Assembly: GCF_000215995.1 (NCBI RefSeq)
Contig: NC_015680.1
Coordinates: 1 to 64,000 of the forward strand
Source: Pyrococcus yayanosii CH1
Lineage (GTDB): Archaea > Methanobacteriota_B > Thermococci > Thermococcales > Thermococcaceae
Reading direction: 5' to 3'
Length of the DNA stretch: 64,000 nucleotides
Position numbers and translations under genes: made by a program. Shown one piece after another: positions 1 through 7,864 of the stretch. Within the stretch, counting starts at the first letter, position 1; every line of letters begins with the position of its first letter. Under the pieces are notes generated by a model that ran no database searches, had not been told where the DNA came from, and saw nothing but the letters and a program-made list of their open reading frames with translations.

Positions 1-24
1 ACGCTCTCTAACCAACCTGGGCAT
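1..24 (-). CDS. sudA: NfnI/sulfide dehydrogenase large subunit, first 8 codons (partial)
   Basis: Only the start lies in the window. An ATG on the minus strand at 24-22 opens the frame MPRLVRER, which resembles the start of the GltA-like large subunit (SudA/NfnL) of the Thermococcales sulfide dehydrogenase/NADH-dependent ferredoxin:NADP oxidoreductase. A strong Shine-Dalgarno site (GGAGGTGA) sits just upstream, overlapping the 3' end of sudB, so the two are translated as one operon. The identification rests on those eight residues plus the position directly downstream of sudB. Confidence 0.7.
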
Positions 25-29
25 TCAAA

Positions 30-863
30 TCACCTCCCCTCTCTCCCTTTCCATCTCTCGAAGCTCATAATCTCAAGCTCCCTGTAGTAGGTCAGTCTCT
101 TCATCAGCTCGTCCCAGTCAACGAGATGAGCATCGAATTCTGGTCCGTCCACACAAGCAAACTTAACCTGACCCCCCACGGTAACACGACAAGCACCACA
201 CATACCACTACCATCAACCATTATCGGGTTGAGGCTTGCCACGGTCTTTATGCCGTATTGCCTCGTTAGCTCCGCGACGGCCTTCATCATCACAACAGGG
301 CCGACGGCATGGACGAGGTCTATTCTCTTGCCTTCCTCGATGAGCTTTGCCAAAGCGTGAGTCGTGAAGCCCTTCATCCCGTAGCTCCCGTCGTTCGTGG
401 TAACGATAACCTCGTCGCTGACATTCCTAAGCTTATCTTCCCAGAAGACGAGTTCCTTCGTTCTGAAGCCAAGGATCGAGATGACGTAGTTTCCAACCTC
501 CTTCATGGCCTTTGCCACAGGATAAATCTCGGCTACTCCAACACCGCCGCCAATCATGACGACTGTGCCAAACCTATCTATGTGGCTCGGCCTCCCTAGG
601 GGACCTAGGATGTCGAGTATCGCGTCGCCCTCCTCATAGGTCCCTAGCTCATGGGTGGTCTTGCCAACCTCTTGGGCGACGATCGTTATCGTTCCTCTTT
701 CAGGGTCATGGTCCGCTATAGTGAGGGGTATCCTCTCGCCCCTCTCATGGAGCCTTAGGATGATGAACTGGCTTGGCTTCGCATGCCTGGCAATCTTTGG
801 TGCCTTTATTTCGAAGAGGTTTATCCCGGGTGCTAGTCTCTCCTTGCGGAGAATGGGGAACAT
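30..863 (-). CDS. sudB: NfnI/sulfide dehydrogenase small subunit
   Basis: This 277-residue flavoprotein is the small subunit of the cytosolic SudAB/NfnI complex, which bifurcates electrons between NADH, ferredoxin and NADP. The N-terminal half is a ferredoxin-reductase FAD domain (PLTIADHD). The middle is an NAD-binding domain (GGGVGVAEIYPVAKAMKE). The C-terminus carries a 2Fe-2S-type cysteine set (MCGACRVTVGG, then FACVDGPEFD). I chose the ATG at 863 because AGGTGATG lies 5 nt upstream; ATG 869 and GTG 872 are in frame but overlap that site. A TATA box (TATTTATAAAAC, about 889-900) precedes it. In P. furiosus the same pair (PF1327-PF1328) is divergent from sulfhydrogenase II, as here. Confidence 0.93.
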   Translation of the reverse strand: MFPILRKERLAPGINLFEIKAPKIARHAKPSQFIILRLHERGERIPLTIADHDPERGTITIVAQEVGKTTHELGTYEEGDAILDILGPLGRPSHIDRFGTVVMIGGGVGVAEIYPVAKAMKEVGNYVISILGFRTKELVFWEDKLRNVSDEVIVTTNDGSYGMKGFTTHALAKLIEEGKRIDLVHAVGPVVMMKAVAELTRQYGIKTVASLNPIMVDGSGMCGACRVTVGGQVKFACVDGPEFDAHLVDWDELMKRLTYYRELEIMSFERWKGREGR

Positions 864-932
864 GAGCATCACCTAAAGGAAAAGTTGTGTTTTATAAATA
901 TTAAAAGTTTCTGCGTGGGAATGCAGCTTTTA

Positions 933-949
933 GTACATAACTAGAAGTT
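933..949 (+). promoter_or_regulatory. Candidate SurR operator upstream of sulfhydrogenase II
   Basis: GTACATAACTAGAAGTT matches the published SurR pattern GTTn3AACn5GTT at every fixed position except one (GTA for the first GTT). It lies in the divergent sudB/shyB promoter region, upstream of the probable shyB TATA element (about 970-980), where an activator would bind. SurR is the redox and sulfur-responsive regulator of Thermococcales hydrogenase genes. Function here is inferred from sequence and context. Confidence 0.5.
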
Positions 950-1018
950 TAGAAAATTTGGTTTGAAAAACCCTTAAGGAGTATTTCGCGATGAATAAAT
1001 ATTAAGTCGGTGATGGTG

Positions 1019-2029
1019 ATGAGATATGTAAAGTTACCCTCCGAAAATCTCCCTGAATTCTTCAACAGGCTCAAGAAGCTTGGCAAAGTTTACGCACCCG
1101 TTCAGAGGGGTTCAACGTATTCTTTTGAGCAGGTGGAATATATCGATGATGTCGCTCTCCACTACACGAGGACGGTCCTGCCCCCAAAGAAGTTCTTCGT
1201 GAGGCCTAGAGACCCCATGTTCAAGCTCAGGGGCAGTCGGTGGGAGGAGGTAAAAGACGGAGAGCCCTCTGTAATTTTCGGTATCCACGCCTGTGACATC
1301 CACGGGCTCAAGATACTTGACAGAGTGTACCTTGGAGAACCGCCGGACCCCTATTACAAGGCCAGACGGGAAAAGGCCTTTATAGTGGGGATAAGCTGCA
1401 TGCCCGACGAGTATTGCTTCTGCAAGAGCCTCGGAACGGACTTCGCAATGGATGGTTTCGACTTATTTCTCCACGAGCTCCCCGATGGCTGGCTCGTCAG
1501 GGTGGGTAGCGTCAGGGGACACGAGGTCGTCTGGGAGAATGAAGGACTCTTTGAGGAGGTAACGGACGAGGACATCAGGCACTTCAGGGAGTTTGAAGAT
1601 AGGAGAGCCAAGGCCTTCAAGAGGAGCCTCAACAGGGAGGGCCTCGCTGACATCCTAGACCTCGCCTTCCACAGCCCCGTGTGGAAGAAGTACGCCGAAA
1701 TATGTCTCGGCTGTGGCAATTGCAACGTCGTTTGTCCGACGTGCCGCTGCTACGAGGTCTGCGATAAATGGATTAACGCCTACGAGGCCGTCAGGGAGAG
1801 GCGCTACGATTCCTGCTTCATGGAGAGCCACGGACTGGTGGCGGGTGGCCATAACTTCAGGCCCACCCGCTTGGACAGATTCAGGCACCGCTATTACTGC
1901 AAGAGCTACTTCGGAACGGAGGGCTTCAATTGCGTCGGCTGTGGCCGCTGTGATGAGTTCTGTCCGGCCAGGATAGAGCATGTCAAGGTCCTCGACGATG
2001 TTAGGGGGGTCTCGTATGAACCCGTTTAA
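1019..2029 (+). CDS. shyB: Sulfhydrogenase II subunit beta (iron-sulfur)
   Basis: This 336-residue subunit belongs to the cytoplasmic heterotetrameric NiFe sulfhydrogenase. It relays electrons between the flavin subunit and the hydrogenase core. The C-terminal third has two ferredoxin-type clusters, CLGCGNCNVVCPTCRC and CVGCGRCDEFCPA. The N-terminal part (FGIHACDIHGLKILD, ISCMPDEYCFC) is the anaerobic-sulfite-reductase-A-like region. The C-terminus is short after the second cluster, which fits SHII (PF1329 type) better than SHI. ATG 1019 has GGTGATG upstream; GTG 1010 and ATG 1013 are alternatives. It is the first gene of shyBCDA and overlaps shyC by 14 nt. Confidence 0.93.
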   Translation: MRYVKLPSENLPEFFNRLKKLGKVYAPVQRGSTYSFEQVEYIDDVALHYTRTVLPPKKFFVRPRDPMFKLRGSRWEEVKDGEPSVIFGIHACDIHGLKILDRVYLGEPPDPYYKARREKAFIVGISCMPDEYCFCKSLGTDFAMDGFDLFLHELPDGWLVRVGSVRGHEVVWENEGLFEEVTDEDIRHFREFEDRRAKAFKRSLNREGLADILDLAFHSPVWKKYAEICLGCGNCNVVCPTCRCYEVCDKWINAYEAVRERRYDSCFMESHGLVAGGHNFRPTRLDRFRHRYYCKSYFGTEGFNCVGCGRCDEFCPARIEHVKVLDDVRGVSYEPV

Positions 2030-2882
2030 GAGCCACGACGTCCGGATTCTGGAGGTCCGGGAGCTTACGCCGAGGGAGAAGCTCTTCACGCTCCGCTTCC
2101 TTGACCCGGAGGTCGAGGAGAACTTCACCTTTAGGCCGGGCCAGTTCGTCATCGTGGACGTGAGGGGGTTTGGAGAGTTCCCCATAAGCATTTGCTCCCC
2201 GCCGACGAGGAAGCCGCTCCAGCTCTGTATAAGGAAGGCCGGCAGGATGACACGCTTCATCCATGGCATGACCGAGGGCGATGTCGTTGGCATCCGTGGT
2301 CCCTACGGAAACGGCTTTCCCGTAGAGAAGATGGAGGGCTCGAACCTTATCCTCGTGGCCGGCGGCCTCGGCATGGCTCCCCTTCGCTCCATCCTCTGGT
2401 ATGCCATAGACACCGGGAGGTTCGAGAAGACATACCTCTTCTACGGAACCAAGAGCTACGAGGACATCCTCTTCAAGGACGAAATCCTCTACCTCCTCAA
2501 GCACGGCGAGAAGCTCAACTGCCACGTCAAGCTCGCTTACGAGGTTGAGACCCCCTCATGCATCTACCTGGAGCGGGGCTTTTCGGAGAAGGTGTGTAGG
2601 GGCGTCGTGACGGACCTCTTCAGGGGTGAGGAGTTCGATGTCCACAACACCTACGCCCTCATATGCGGCCCGCCGATTATGTACCGCTTCGTAATCAGGG
2701 AGCTCCTTAACAGAGGGCTCTCTCCGGGCAGGATATACATGACGCTCGAGAGGCGCATGCGCTGCGGGGTTGGCAAGTGCGGCCACTGCATAGTCGGAAC
2801 GAGCACCTCCATAAAATACGTCTGCAGGGATGGTCCCGTTTTCAACTACTGGGACGCCCTTTCCACGAGGGGGTTGATATGA
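2016..2882 (+). CDS. shyC: Sulfhydrogenase II subunit gamma (FAD/NAD(P)H-binding)
   Basis: This 288-residue diaphorase subunit binds FAD and pyridine nucleotide and exchanges electrons with NAD(P)H. RPGQFVIVDVRG and FPISICS form the FAD fold. GGLGMAPLRSILWYA is the nucleotide-binding loop. The C-terminal RRMRCGVGKCGHCIVG, followed by YVCRDGPVF, supplies the four 2Fe-2S cysteines. ATG 2016 follows AGGGGGGT at 2003-2010. An upstream GTG-initiated extension exists but would lie deep inside shyB. The end overlaps the start of shyD by 4 nt, indicating translational coupling. Confidence 0.92.
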   Translation: MNPFKSHDVRILEVRELTPREKLFTLRFLDPEVEENFTFRPGQFVIVDVRGFGEFPISICSPPTRKPLQLCIRKAGRMTRFIHGMTEGDVVGIRGPYGNGFPVEKMEGSNLILVAGGLGMAPLRSILWYAIDTGRFEKTYLFYGTKSYEDILFKDEILYLLKHGEKLNCHVKLAYEVETPSCIYLERGFSEKVCRGVVTDLFRGEEFDVHNTYALICGPPIMYRFVIRELLNRGLSPGRIYMTLERRMRCGVGKCGHCIVGTSTSIKYVCRDGPVFNYWDALSTRGLI

Positions 2883-3616
2883 TGGAGAAGCTCAGGCTTG
2901 GTGTTTTCGAGCTCACCGATTGTGGTGGCTGTGCCCTCAACTTGCTCTTCCTTTACGAGAAGTTCTTCGACGTTCTCGAATTCTACGAGATAACCGAGTT
3001 CCACATGGCTACGAGCATCAAGGAAAAGGGGCCCCTTGATATCGCCCTCGTTACGGGCACCGTTTCAACTCAGAGGGACCTAGACCTCCTGAGAGAGGCA
3101 AGGAACAGGGCCAAATACTTGATAGCCCTCGGAACGTGTGCGACGCACGGCTCCCTTCAAGCCAGCGTCGAGGGTCGGATAAGGGACAGATTGGAGAGGG
3201 TCTATGGAACTAGGGCGAACCCCATGAAGGCCCTTGAATCGAAGCCCGTAACCGACTACGTCCCCGTGGATTATGCCCTCCCCGGCTGTCCGTACGATAA
3301 GGAGGAGCTCTTTCAGGTTCTGATGGAGATAGCGAAGGGAGTAGAGCCCGTAAGAAAGGACTATCCCGTCTGCCTCGAGTGCAAGCTCAACGAGTACGAG
3401 TGCGTCTTCCTGAAAAGGAACATCCCCTGCCTCGGCCCGGTAACTTACGGGGGCTGTAACGCGCCCTGCGTGCGCTCCGGTCTCGGTTGCATAGGCTGCC
3501 GTGGACCCCTGCCCGGGGCGAACCTGCCCGGCCATGTCGAGGTCCTCAGAAGCCTTGGCCTAGACGACGAGGAGATAGCGAGGAAACTGAGGACGTTTGC
3601 GAGGTGGGAGCCGTGA
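2879..3616 (+). CDS. shyD: Sulfhydrogenase II subunit delta (NiFe hydrogenase small subunit)
   Basis: This 245-residue small subunit carries the iron-sulfur relay next to the NiFe site. FELTDCGGCALN is the proximal-cluster motif, followed by ALGTCATHG and PGCPYDKEE. The cysteine-rich tail (CLECKLNEYEC, GGCNAPC, GLGCIGCRGP) ligates the other clusters. The start is ATG ATG at 2879/2882, with GAGGGGG just upstream; either codon works. It overlaps shyC by 4 nt, and its stop overlaps the GTG of shyA by 4 nt. Confidence 0.92.
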   Translation: MMEKLRLGVFELTDCGGCALNLLFLYEKFFDVLEFYEITEFHMATSIKEKGPLDIALVTGTVSTQRDLDLLREARNRAKYLIALGTCATHGSLQASVEGRIRDRLERVYGTRANPMKALESKPVTDYVPVDYALPGCPYDKEELFQVLMEIAKGVEPVRKDYPVCLECKLNEYECVFLKRNIPCLGPVTYGGCNAPCVRSGLGCIGCRGPLPGANLPGHVEVLRSLGLDDEEIARKLRTFARWEP

Positions 3617-4857
3617 TAATCGAGATTGGCGAGTTCACGCGCGTTGAAGGCAACGGAAGGGCTGAGGTTATTGTGGAGGACGGCGAGGTGAGGAAGGTTA
3701 AGCTCAAGATAATAGAGGGGCCCAGGTTCTTCGAGCTCCTGACCCTTGGCCGCCACTTCTACGATGTCCCGGATCTTGAGGCCAGAATATGCGCCATATG
3801 CTATCTAGCCCACAGCACGGCTTCCGTAATGGCTATAGAGAGGGCCTTCGACGTTGAGGTGCCTGAGGAAATTCAGCTTTTAAGGGAGCTTGGCCTGCTT
3901 GGCGAGTTTCTCGAGAGCCACGCCCTCCACCTTTACCTCCTCGCCATGCCAGATCTCTTCGGCTACCCGGACGCAATCAGAATGGCTACCAGACACGGGG
4001 AGCTCGTGAGGGAGGGTCTTGCCATAAAGGCCTTCGGAAACTACATACGGGAGCTCATAGGGGGCAGGGAGATTCACGGCATAAACGTCAAGCCTGGCGG
4101 CTTCGGCCGGTATCCTAGCGTTCGGGAGCTCGAGACAATAGAAAGGCGGAGTGAAAGCCTCATAAGATTCGCTAGGAGGGCCGCGAGCACTTTCGCGTCT
4201 CAGGAGCCGATGGGCGCGAAAGCTGAGCTCTTCGTTGCGACCGATGGATACCTGTTCGGGGACGAGCTCGTTGCGAGCGATGGTGAGAGGTTCCACTACA
4301 CCGAAATCGAGGAGCACTCTCTGGAATACAGTTTCGCTAAGCAGAGCCTTTACAGGGGAAAACCCTTCTTCGTGGGTGCCCTTGCGAGGCTGATCATCAA
4401 GGGGGACCAGCTTACACCAATTGCGAGGAAGCTCCTTGAGGAGCATTGGGAGAAGCTCTCCACGGGCTACGTCACTTATAACAATCTCGCCCAGGCCATA
4501 GAACTCGTATACGCCCTCGAGAGGGTGGCCGAGATTGCCAGGACGCTCCTCGACCGCGGAATTCAGGGGGAGAACGTCCCCATCGAGGTAAGGGAAGGGG
4601 AGGGAATCGGCTACGTTGAGGCGCCGAGGGGCGTGCTCGTCCACCATTACCGCATAGACTCGGGAGGCAGGGTAACATTCTCGAACATAATAACGCCCAC
4701 CGCCTTCAACCATGCCATGATTGAGCTGAGCCTATTCGAGGAGGCCAAGAGAAGGTACGGCGAACTGCCCGAGATGGAGTTCGTCCAGAGGCTTGAGGAA
4801 GTCGTGAGGGCCTTTGACCCGTGTATCTCATGTTCTGTGCACGTCGTGAGGCTTTGA
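3613..4857 (+). CDS. shyA: Sulfhydrogenase II subunit alpha (NiFe catalytic subunit)
   Basis: This 414-residue catalytic subunit takes up and evolves H2 and, in the family, reduces sulfur or polysulfide. Both NiFe ligand motifs are intact: the N-terminal RICAICYLAHS near residue 58 and the C-terminal DPCISCSVHVVRL. The terminal VVRL implies proteolytic trimming after the conserved CxxCxxH, and a maturation protease gene follows immediately. The start is GTG 3613 in a GTGA overlap with the shyD stop, with GAGGTGGG upstream. The longer frame from 3487 lies inside shyD and is rejected. Confidence 0.93.
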   Translation: MIIEIGEFTRVEGNGRAEVIVEDGEVRKVKLKIIEGPRFFELLTLGRHFYDVPDLEARICAICYLAHSTASVMAIERAFDVEVPEEIQLLRELGLLGEFLESHALHLYLLAMPDLFGYPDAIRMATRHGELVREGLAIKAFGNYIRELIGGREIHGINVKPGGFGRYPSVRELETIERRSESLIRFARRAASTFASQEPMGAKAELFVATDGYLFGDELVASDGERFHYTEIEEHSLEYSFAKQSLYRGKPFFVGALARLIIKGDQLTPIARKLLEEHWEKLSTGYVTYNNLAQAIELVYALERVAEIARTLLDRGIQGENVPIEVREGEGIGYVEAPRGVLVHHYRIDSGGRVTFSNIITPTAFNHAMIELSLFEEAKRRYGELPEMEFVQRLEEVVRAFDPCISCSVHVVRL

Positions 4858-4866
4858 TTCTGGGTC

Positions 4867-4880
4867 ATTTTTTTAACCTT
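4867..4880 (+). promoter_or_regulatory. T-rich terminator/TATA region between shyA and the maturation protease
   Basis: A T-run followed by TTAACC lies 10-25 nt after the shyA stop and 20-30 nt before ATG 4899. It could act as an oligo-T terminator for shyBCDA and as a TATA box for a nearly leaderless downstream mRNA. No good Shine-Dalgarno site precedes 4899, which fits leaderless initiation. Assignment is by position and composition only. Confidence 0.35.
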
Positions 4881-4898
4881 CATGGCAATCTTGATGTG

Positions 4899-5363
4899 AT
4901 GAGTGGAAAAACCCTCATCATAGCCCTTGGCAACGATGTCATGGGCGACGATGGATTTGGCTTAAGGGTCGGGAGAATCCTAATGGAGAGGGGCCACAAC
5001 GTTCTGGAGGTCGGCACCGACATCTTCAAGCTGGCCCAATACTACGAGGGCGAAGAAAGGTTGATAATCATAGACGCCATCCTGAGCGACGAGCTGGAGC
5101 CGGGAACTCTCGTCCACCTGAGCGGTGAGGAGGTCTTCGAGAGGCTGAAGGGGGAGATAAGGAGCGCCCACTTTATGGGAGCCATTGACGCCCTCAGGCT
5201 TCTAATGGCTCTCGACGAGCGGTTGGCAAGGGCGGAAATCCACTTCGTTGGCGTGGTAGTGAGGAGGATAGAGCTAGGCATGGAGCTCAGTTCAGAGGTT
5301 GAGGCGGCCGTTCCGAGAGCCGTTGAACTCATCGAGAGAATAGTACGGGGGAAGGTGCGGTGA
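4899..5363 (+). CDS. Hydrogenase maturation protease (HycI/HyaD family)
   Basis: This 154-residue endopeptidase should cleave the C-terminal tail of a NiFe catalytic subunit after nickel insertion. It starts with the family signature IIALGNDVMGDDGFGLRV, containing the metal-binding acidic residue. VGTDIFKLA and IIIDAILSDELEPGTL are the next conserved blocks. Its place directly behind shyA, with only 41 nt between them, suggests ShyA as substrate, although related proteases may serve other hydrogenases. ATG 4899 is chosen because the signature begins at once; the upstream in-frame extension runs into shyA. The stop overlaps the next gene's GTG. Confidence 0.9.
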   Translation: MSGKTLIIALGNDVMGDDGFGLRVGRILMERGHNVLEVGTDIFKLAQYYEGEERLIIIDAILSDELEPGTLVHLSGEEVFERLKGEIRSAHFMGAIDALRLLMALDERLARAEIHFVGVVVRRIELGMELSSEVEAAVPRAVELIERIVRGKVR

Positions 5364-5605
5364 ACATCCTCGCGCCCCTCGCGGTCGGTATCCTCCTAGG
5401 TTACCTCCTAAGAGGAAGGATCTCCTTAGACACCGAGAAGCTCATGGGAATTTCCATAATTCTCCTCGTATTCCTGATGGGCGTAGAGGCTGGGAACGTT
5501 GAGGTCAACGCCTTGAACATCGCCGGAATGGCCGCCGCCTTCGCCCTAGCAACGACAGCTGGCAGTCTCCTTATGGCCGCGCTCCTTAGGAGGGCGATGG
5601 AATGA
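5360..5605 (+). CDS. LysO-type transporter, N-terminal DUF340 module
   Basis: This 81-residue membrane protein has about three hydrophobic segments. It matches the N-terminal DUF340 half of LysO (E. coli YbjE), an amino-acid exporter with lysine as its known substrate; here the substrate is unknown. It starts at GTG 5360, overlapping the protease stop, and ends in an ATGA overlap with the C-terminal module at 5602. The two must be co-translated and probably assemble into one carrier. Family assignment comes from the order and features of the two halves rather than a motif in this short piece. Confidence 0.7.
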   Translation: MNILAPLAVGILLGYLLRGRISLDTEKLMGISIILLVFLMGVEAGNVEVNALNIAGMAAAFALATTAGSLLMAALLRRAME

Positions 5606-6189
5606 GGTTCACCTACGCCGTCATTGCGGCTCTCCTGCTTGGCTTCGCCGCGGGTAGGCTGGGCCTCAGGACAGGAGACACCTACGAGTTGGCCTTGTAC
5701 TTTCTAATATTCGTCATAGGGCTCGACATAGGGAAGGAAGGCAGGCTCTCGGAGCTAAGGAAGGTCGGTAGGTTATCTCTTGTCCTGCCCTTCTCAACCC
5801 TAGTCGGCTCAATTCTCGGAGGAACCATCGTCTCCGTAGCCTTCGGCATTCCCATCCTGTGGGGGCTCGCTGTGGCTTCGGGCGTTGGCTGGTACTCCCT
5901 CACGGGCCCAGTCCTAGCCCAGCACTCCCCCTTCTACGGACTGCTGGGCTTCTTTGCCAACTTCCTCAGGGAAGTCCTGACCATCGTGGCCTATCCGCTT
6001 CTCGTGAGGGTTCTCCCGCCCGAGGTAGCCCTCTCCATTGGCGGTGCAACGACCATGGACTCGACCTTGCCGATAATCGCCAAGTTCGGAGGGAGGGATG
6101 TCGTGCTCCTCGCCTTCATACACGGTTTCATCCTGAGCCTACTCGTCCCCTTCGTGGTCCCCCTCCTCGCCGGGCTCGCGGCTGGATGA
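5602..6189 (+). CDS. LysO-type transporter, C-terminal DUF340 module
   Basis: This 195-residue, very hydrophobic protein has about six membrane segments. Typical LysO/DUF340 blocks are visible: YFLIFVIGLDIGKEG, GVGWYSLTGPVLAQ, FFANFLREVLTI and GGATTMDSTLPII. Together with the preceding 81-residue gene it makes up a carrier about as long as a single-chain LysO (about 300 residues). Export of lysine or a related cationic amino acid is the family function; the actual substrate is not shown by the sequence. The start is the ATG of an ATGA overlap. Confidence 0.8.
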   Translation: MRFTYAVIAALLLGFAAGRLGLRTGDTYELALYFLIFVIGLDIGKEGRLSELRKVGRLSLVLPFSTLVGSILGGTIVSVAFGIPILWGLAVASGVGWYSLTGPVLAQHSPFYGLLGFFANFLREVLTIVAYPLLVRVLPPEVALSIGGATTMDSTLPIIAKFGGRDVVLLAFIHGFILSLLVPFVVPLLAGLAAG

Positions 6190-6234
6190 CAATTCTTTTA
6201 TTCTCTTACCCTCCCTATATTCTTGGTGTGCCCG

Positions 6235-7500
6235 ATGTCGAAGGTTGAGTGGTATCTTGACTTCGTTGACCTCGACTATACTCCCGGAAGGGACGAGCTT
6301 ATAGTGGAGTACTACTTTGAGCCGAACGGCGTTTCTCCGGAGGAAGCCGCCGGGAGAATTGCCAGCGAGAGTTCTATAGGGACGTGGACGACTCTCTGGA
6401 AGCTCCCCGATATGGCAAAGAGGAGCATGGCGAAGGTCTTCAGCCTTGAGAAGAGTGGAGAAGGCTATATAGCCAAGATAGCATATCCGCTGACCCTTTT
6501 CGAGGAGGGGAACCTCGTTCAGCTTTTCAGCGCCATAGCGGGAAACATATTCGGAATGAAAGCCCTCAAGAACCTTAGGCTCCTCGACTTCCACCCGCCC
6601 TATGAATATCTTAGACACTTCAAGGGGCCGCAGTACGGGGTGAAGGGGATTAGAGAGTTCATGGGGATAGAAGACAGGCCTTTGACGGCTACTGTTCCTA
6701 AGCCCAAGATGGGCTGGAGCGTTGATGAATATGCAGAGATTGCCTACGAGCTTTGGAGCGGGGGCATCGACCTCCTGAAGGACGACGAGAACTTCACGAG
6801 CTTCCCCTTCAACCGCTTCGAGGAGAGGGTTAGGAAGCTCTACGCCGTGAGAGATAGGGTTGAGGCCGAGACTGGAGAGACAAAGGAGTACCTGATAAAC
6901 ATAACGGGTCCAGCCCACGTGATGGAGAAGAGAGCCCAGCTCGTCGCGGCTGAGGGCGGCCAGTACATAATGATAGACATCGTCGTCGTTGGATGGAGCG
7001 CCCTGCAGTACATGAGAGAAGTTGCTGAAGACCTCGGTCTGGCAATCCACGCCCATAGGGCTATGCATGCAGCGTTCACGAGGAACCCGAGGCACGGGAT
7101 AAGCATGTTCGTCCTCGCCAAGGCGGCGAGGATGGTGGGCGTTGACCAGATACACACGGGAACCGCCGTCGGAAAGATGGCCGGGGACTACGAGGAGGTC
7201 AAGAGAATAAACGGCTTCCTCCTCAGCGAATGGGAGCATATAAAGCCAATCTTCCCTGTTGCCAGCGGCGGTCTGCATCCTGGATTGATGCCCGAGCTTA
7301 TAAGGTTATTTGGAAGGGACCTCGTCATTCAGGTGGGTGGCGGCGTGATGGGACATCCAGACGGACCTAGAGCCGGTGCCAAGGCCCTCAGAGATGCTAT
7401 AGAGGCTGCCATCGAAGGGGTCAGCCTGGAGGAGAAAGCCAAGGAGAGCCCCGAGCTGAAAAAGGCCTTGGAGAAGTGGGGCTACCTGAAGCCCAAGTGA
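6235..7500 (+). CDS. rbcL: Ribulose bisphosphate carboxylase, type III
   Basis: This 421-residue archaeal RuBisCO carboxylates ribulose 1,5-bisphosphate to 3-phosphoglycerate. In Thermococcales it acts in the pentose bisphosphate pathway of nucleoside/AMP degradation, not in autotrophy. Catalytic TVPKPKMG and the carbamylated-lysine region [17 protein letters not shown] are intact. [24 protein letters not shown] and ASGGLHPG complete the active site. ATG 6235 follows GGTG with good spacing; TTG 6223 and GTG 6226 are less likely. The other pathway enzymes are not in the window. Confidence 0.96.
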   Translation: MSKVEWYLDFVDLDYTPGRDELIVEYYFEPNGVSPEEAAGRIASESSIGTWTTLWKLPDMAKRSMAKVFSLEKSGEGYIAKIAYPLTLFEEGNLVQLFSAIAGNIFGMKALKNLRLLDFHPPYEYLRHFKGPQYGVKGIREFMGIEDRPLTATVPKPKMGWSVDEYAEIAYELWSGGIDLLKDDENFTSFPFNRFEERVRKLYAVRDRVEAETGETKEYLINITGPAHVMEKRAQLVAAEGGQYIMIDIVVVGWSALQYMREVAEDLGLAIHAHRAMHAAFTRNPRHGISMFVLAKAARMVGVDQIHTGTAVGKMAGDYEEVKRINGFLLSEWEHIKPIFPVASGGLHPGLMPELIRLFGRDLVIQVGGGVMGHPDGPRAGAKALRDAIEAAIEGVSLEEKAKESPELKKALEKWGYLKPK

Positions 7501-7546
7501 GCGACAGGGCTTTAAGCTTCCTTACCTTCTTTCGGTGGGGCCCGTG

Positions 7547-7735
7547 ATGGACAGGAAGCTCGACGACTTCATCAACGGTGCACCGAAAAGGAAAGATGTG
7601 CCAAGGGCAAGGCCGAAGAAAAAACTAAAGGCTACAAACCTCGACGACTTCCTGCCCGAGGAGCACATAAACTTCTTCAGAAACCTTCGGATTGGGTCGA
7701 AGAAAATTGCAAGGAAGAGGGTTGAGGAACTTTAA
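7547..7735 (+). CDS. Small basic protein of unknown function
   Basis: I do not recognise this 62-residue protein. It is rich in Lys/Arg and has two similar short blocks, [13 protein letters not shown] and [14 protein letters not shown], each with an LDDF core. That suggests a linear interaction motif repeated twice. No membrane segment or cysteine pair is present. ATG 7547 is preceded by GGTGGGG at 7534-7540 and by a TATA-like TTTAAGCTT at 7511-7519, so it appears to have its own promoter. GTG 7544 is an alternative start. Confidence 0.6.
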   Translation: MDRKLDDFINGAPKRKDVPRARPKKKLKATNLDDFLPEEHINFFRNLRIGSKKIARKRVEEL

Positions 7736-7864
7736 AATCACGCAAATCTTCGGAGTAGGAGCTTAAAGATGCCGTGAAGCGCGGGAGAGATTAATCCTAC
7801 TACTTGGCCTCAGAAGGTTGGAAAAAGCTCGCTCTTCAACGTGGCCCTGAACGAACTTCCTCGT

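Noticed and set aside
3880-4713. 277-codon minus-strand frame opposite shyA
   Set aside because: Antisense shadow of the NiFe subunit; no RBS and low-complexity peptide.
6139-7278. 379-codon minus-strand frame opposite RuBisCO
   Set aside because: It is the antisense shadow of rbcL, whose active-site motifs are intact; the antisense peptide has no family features.
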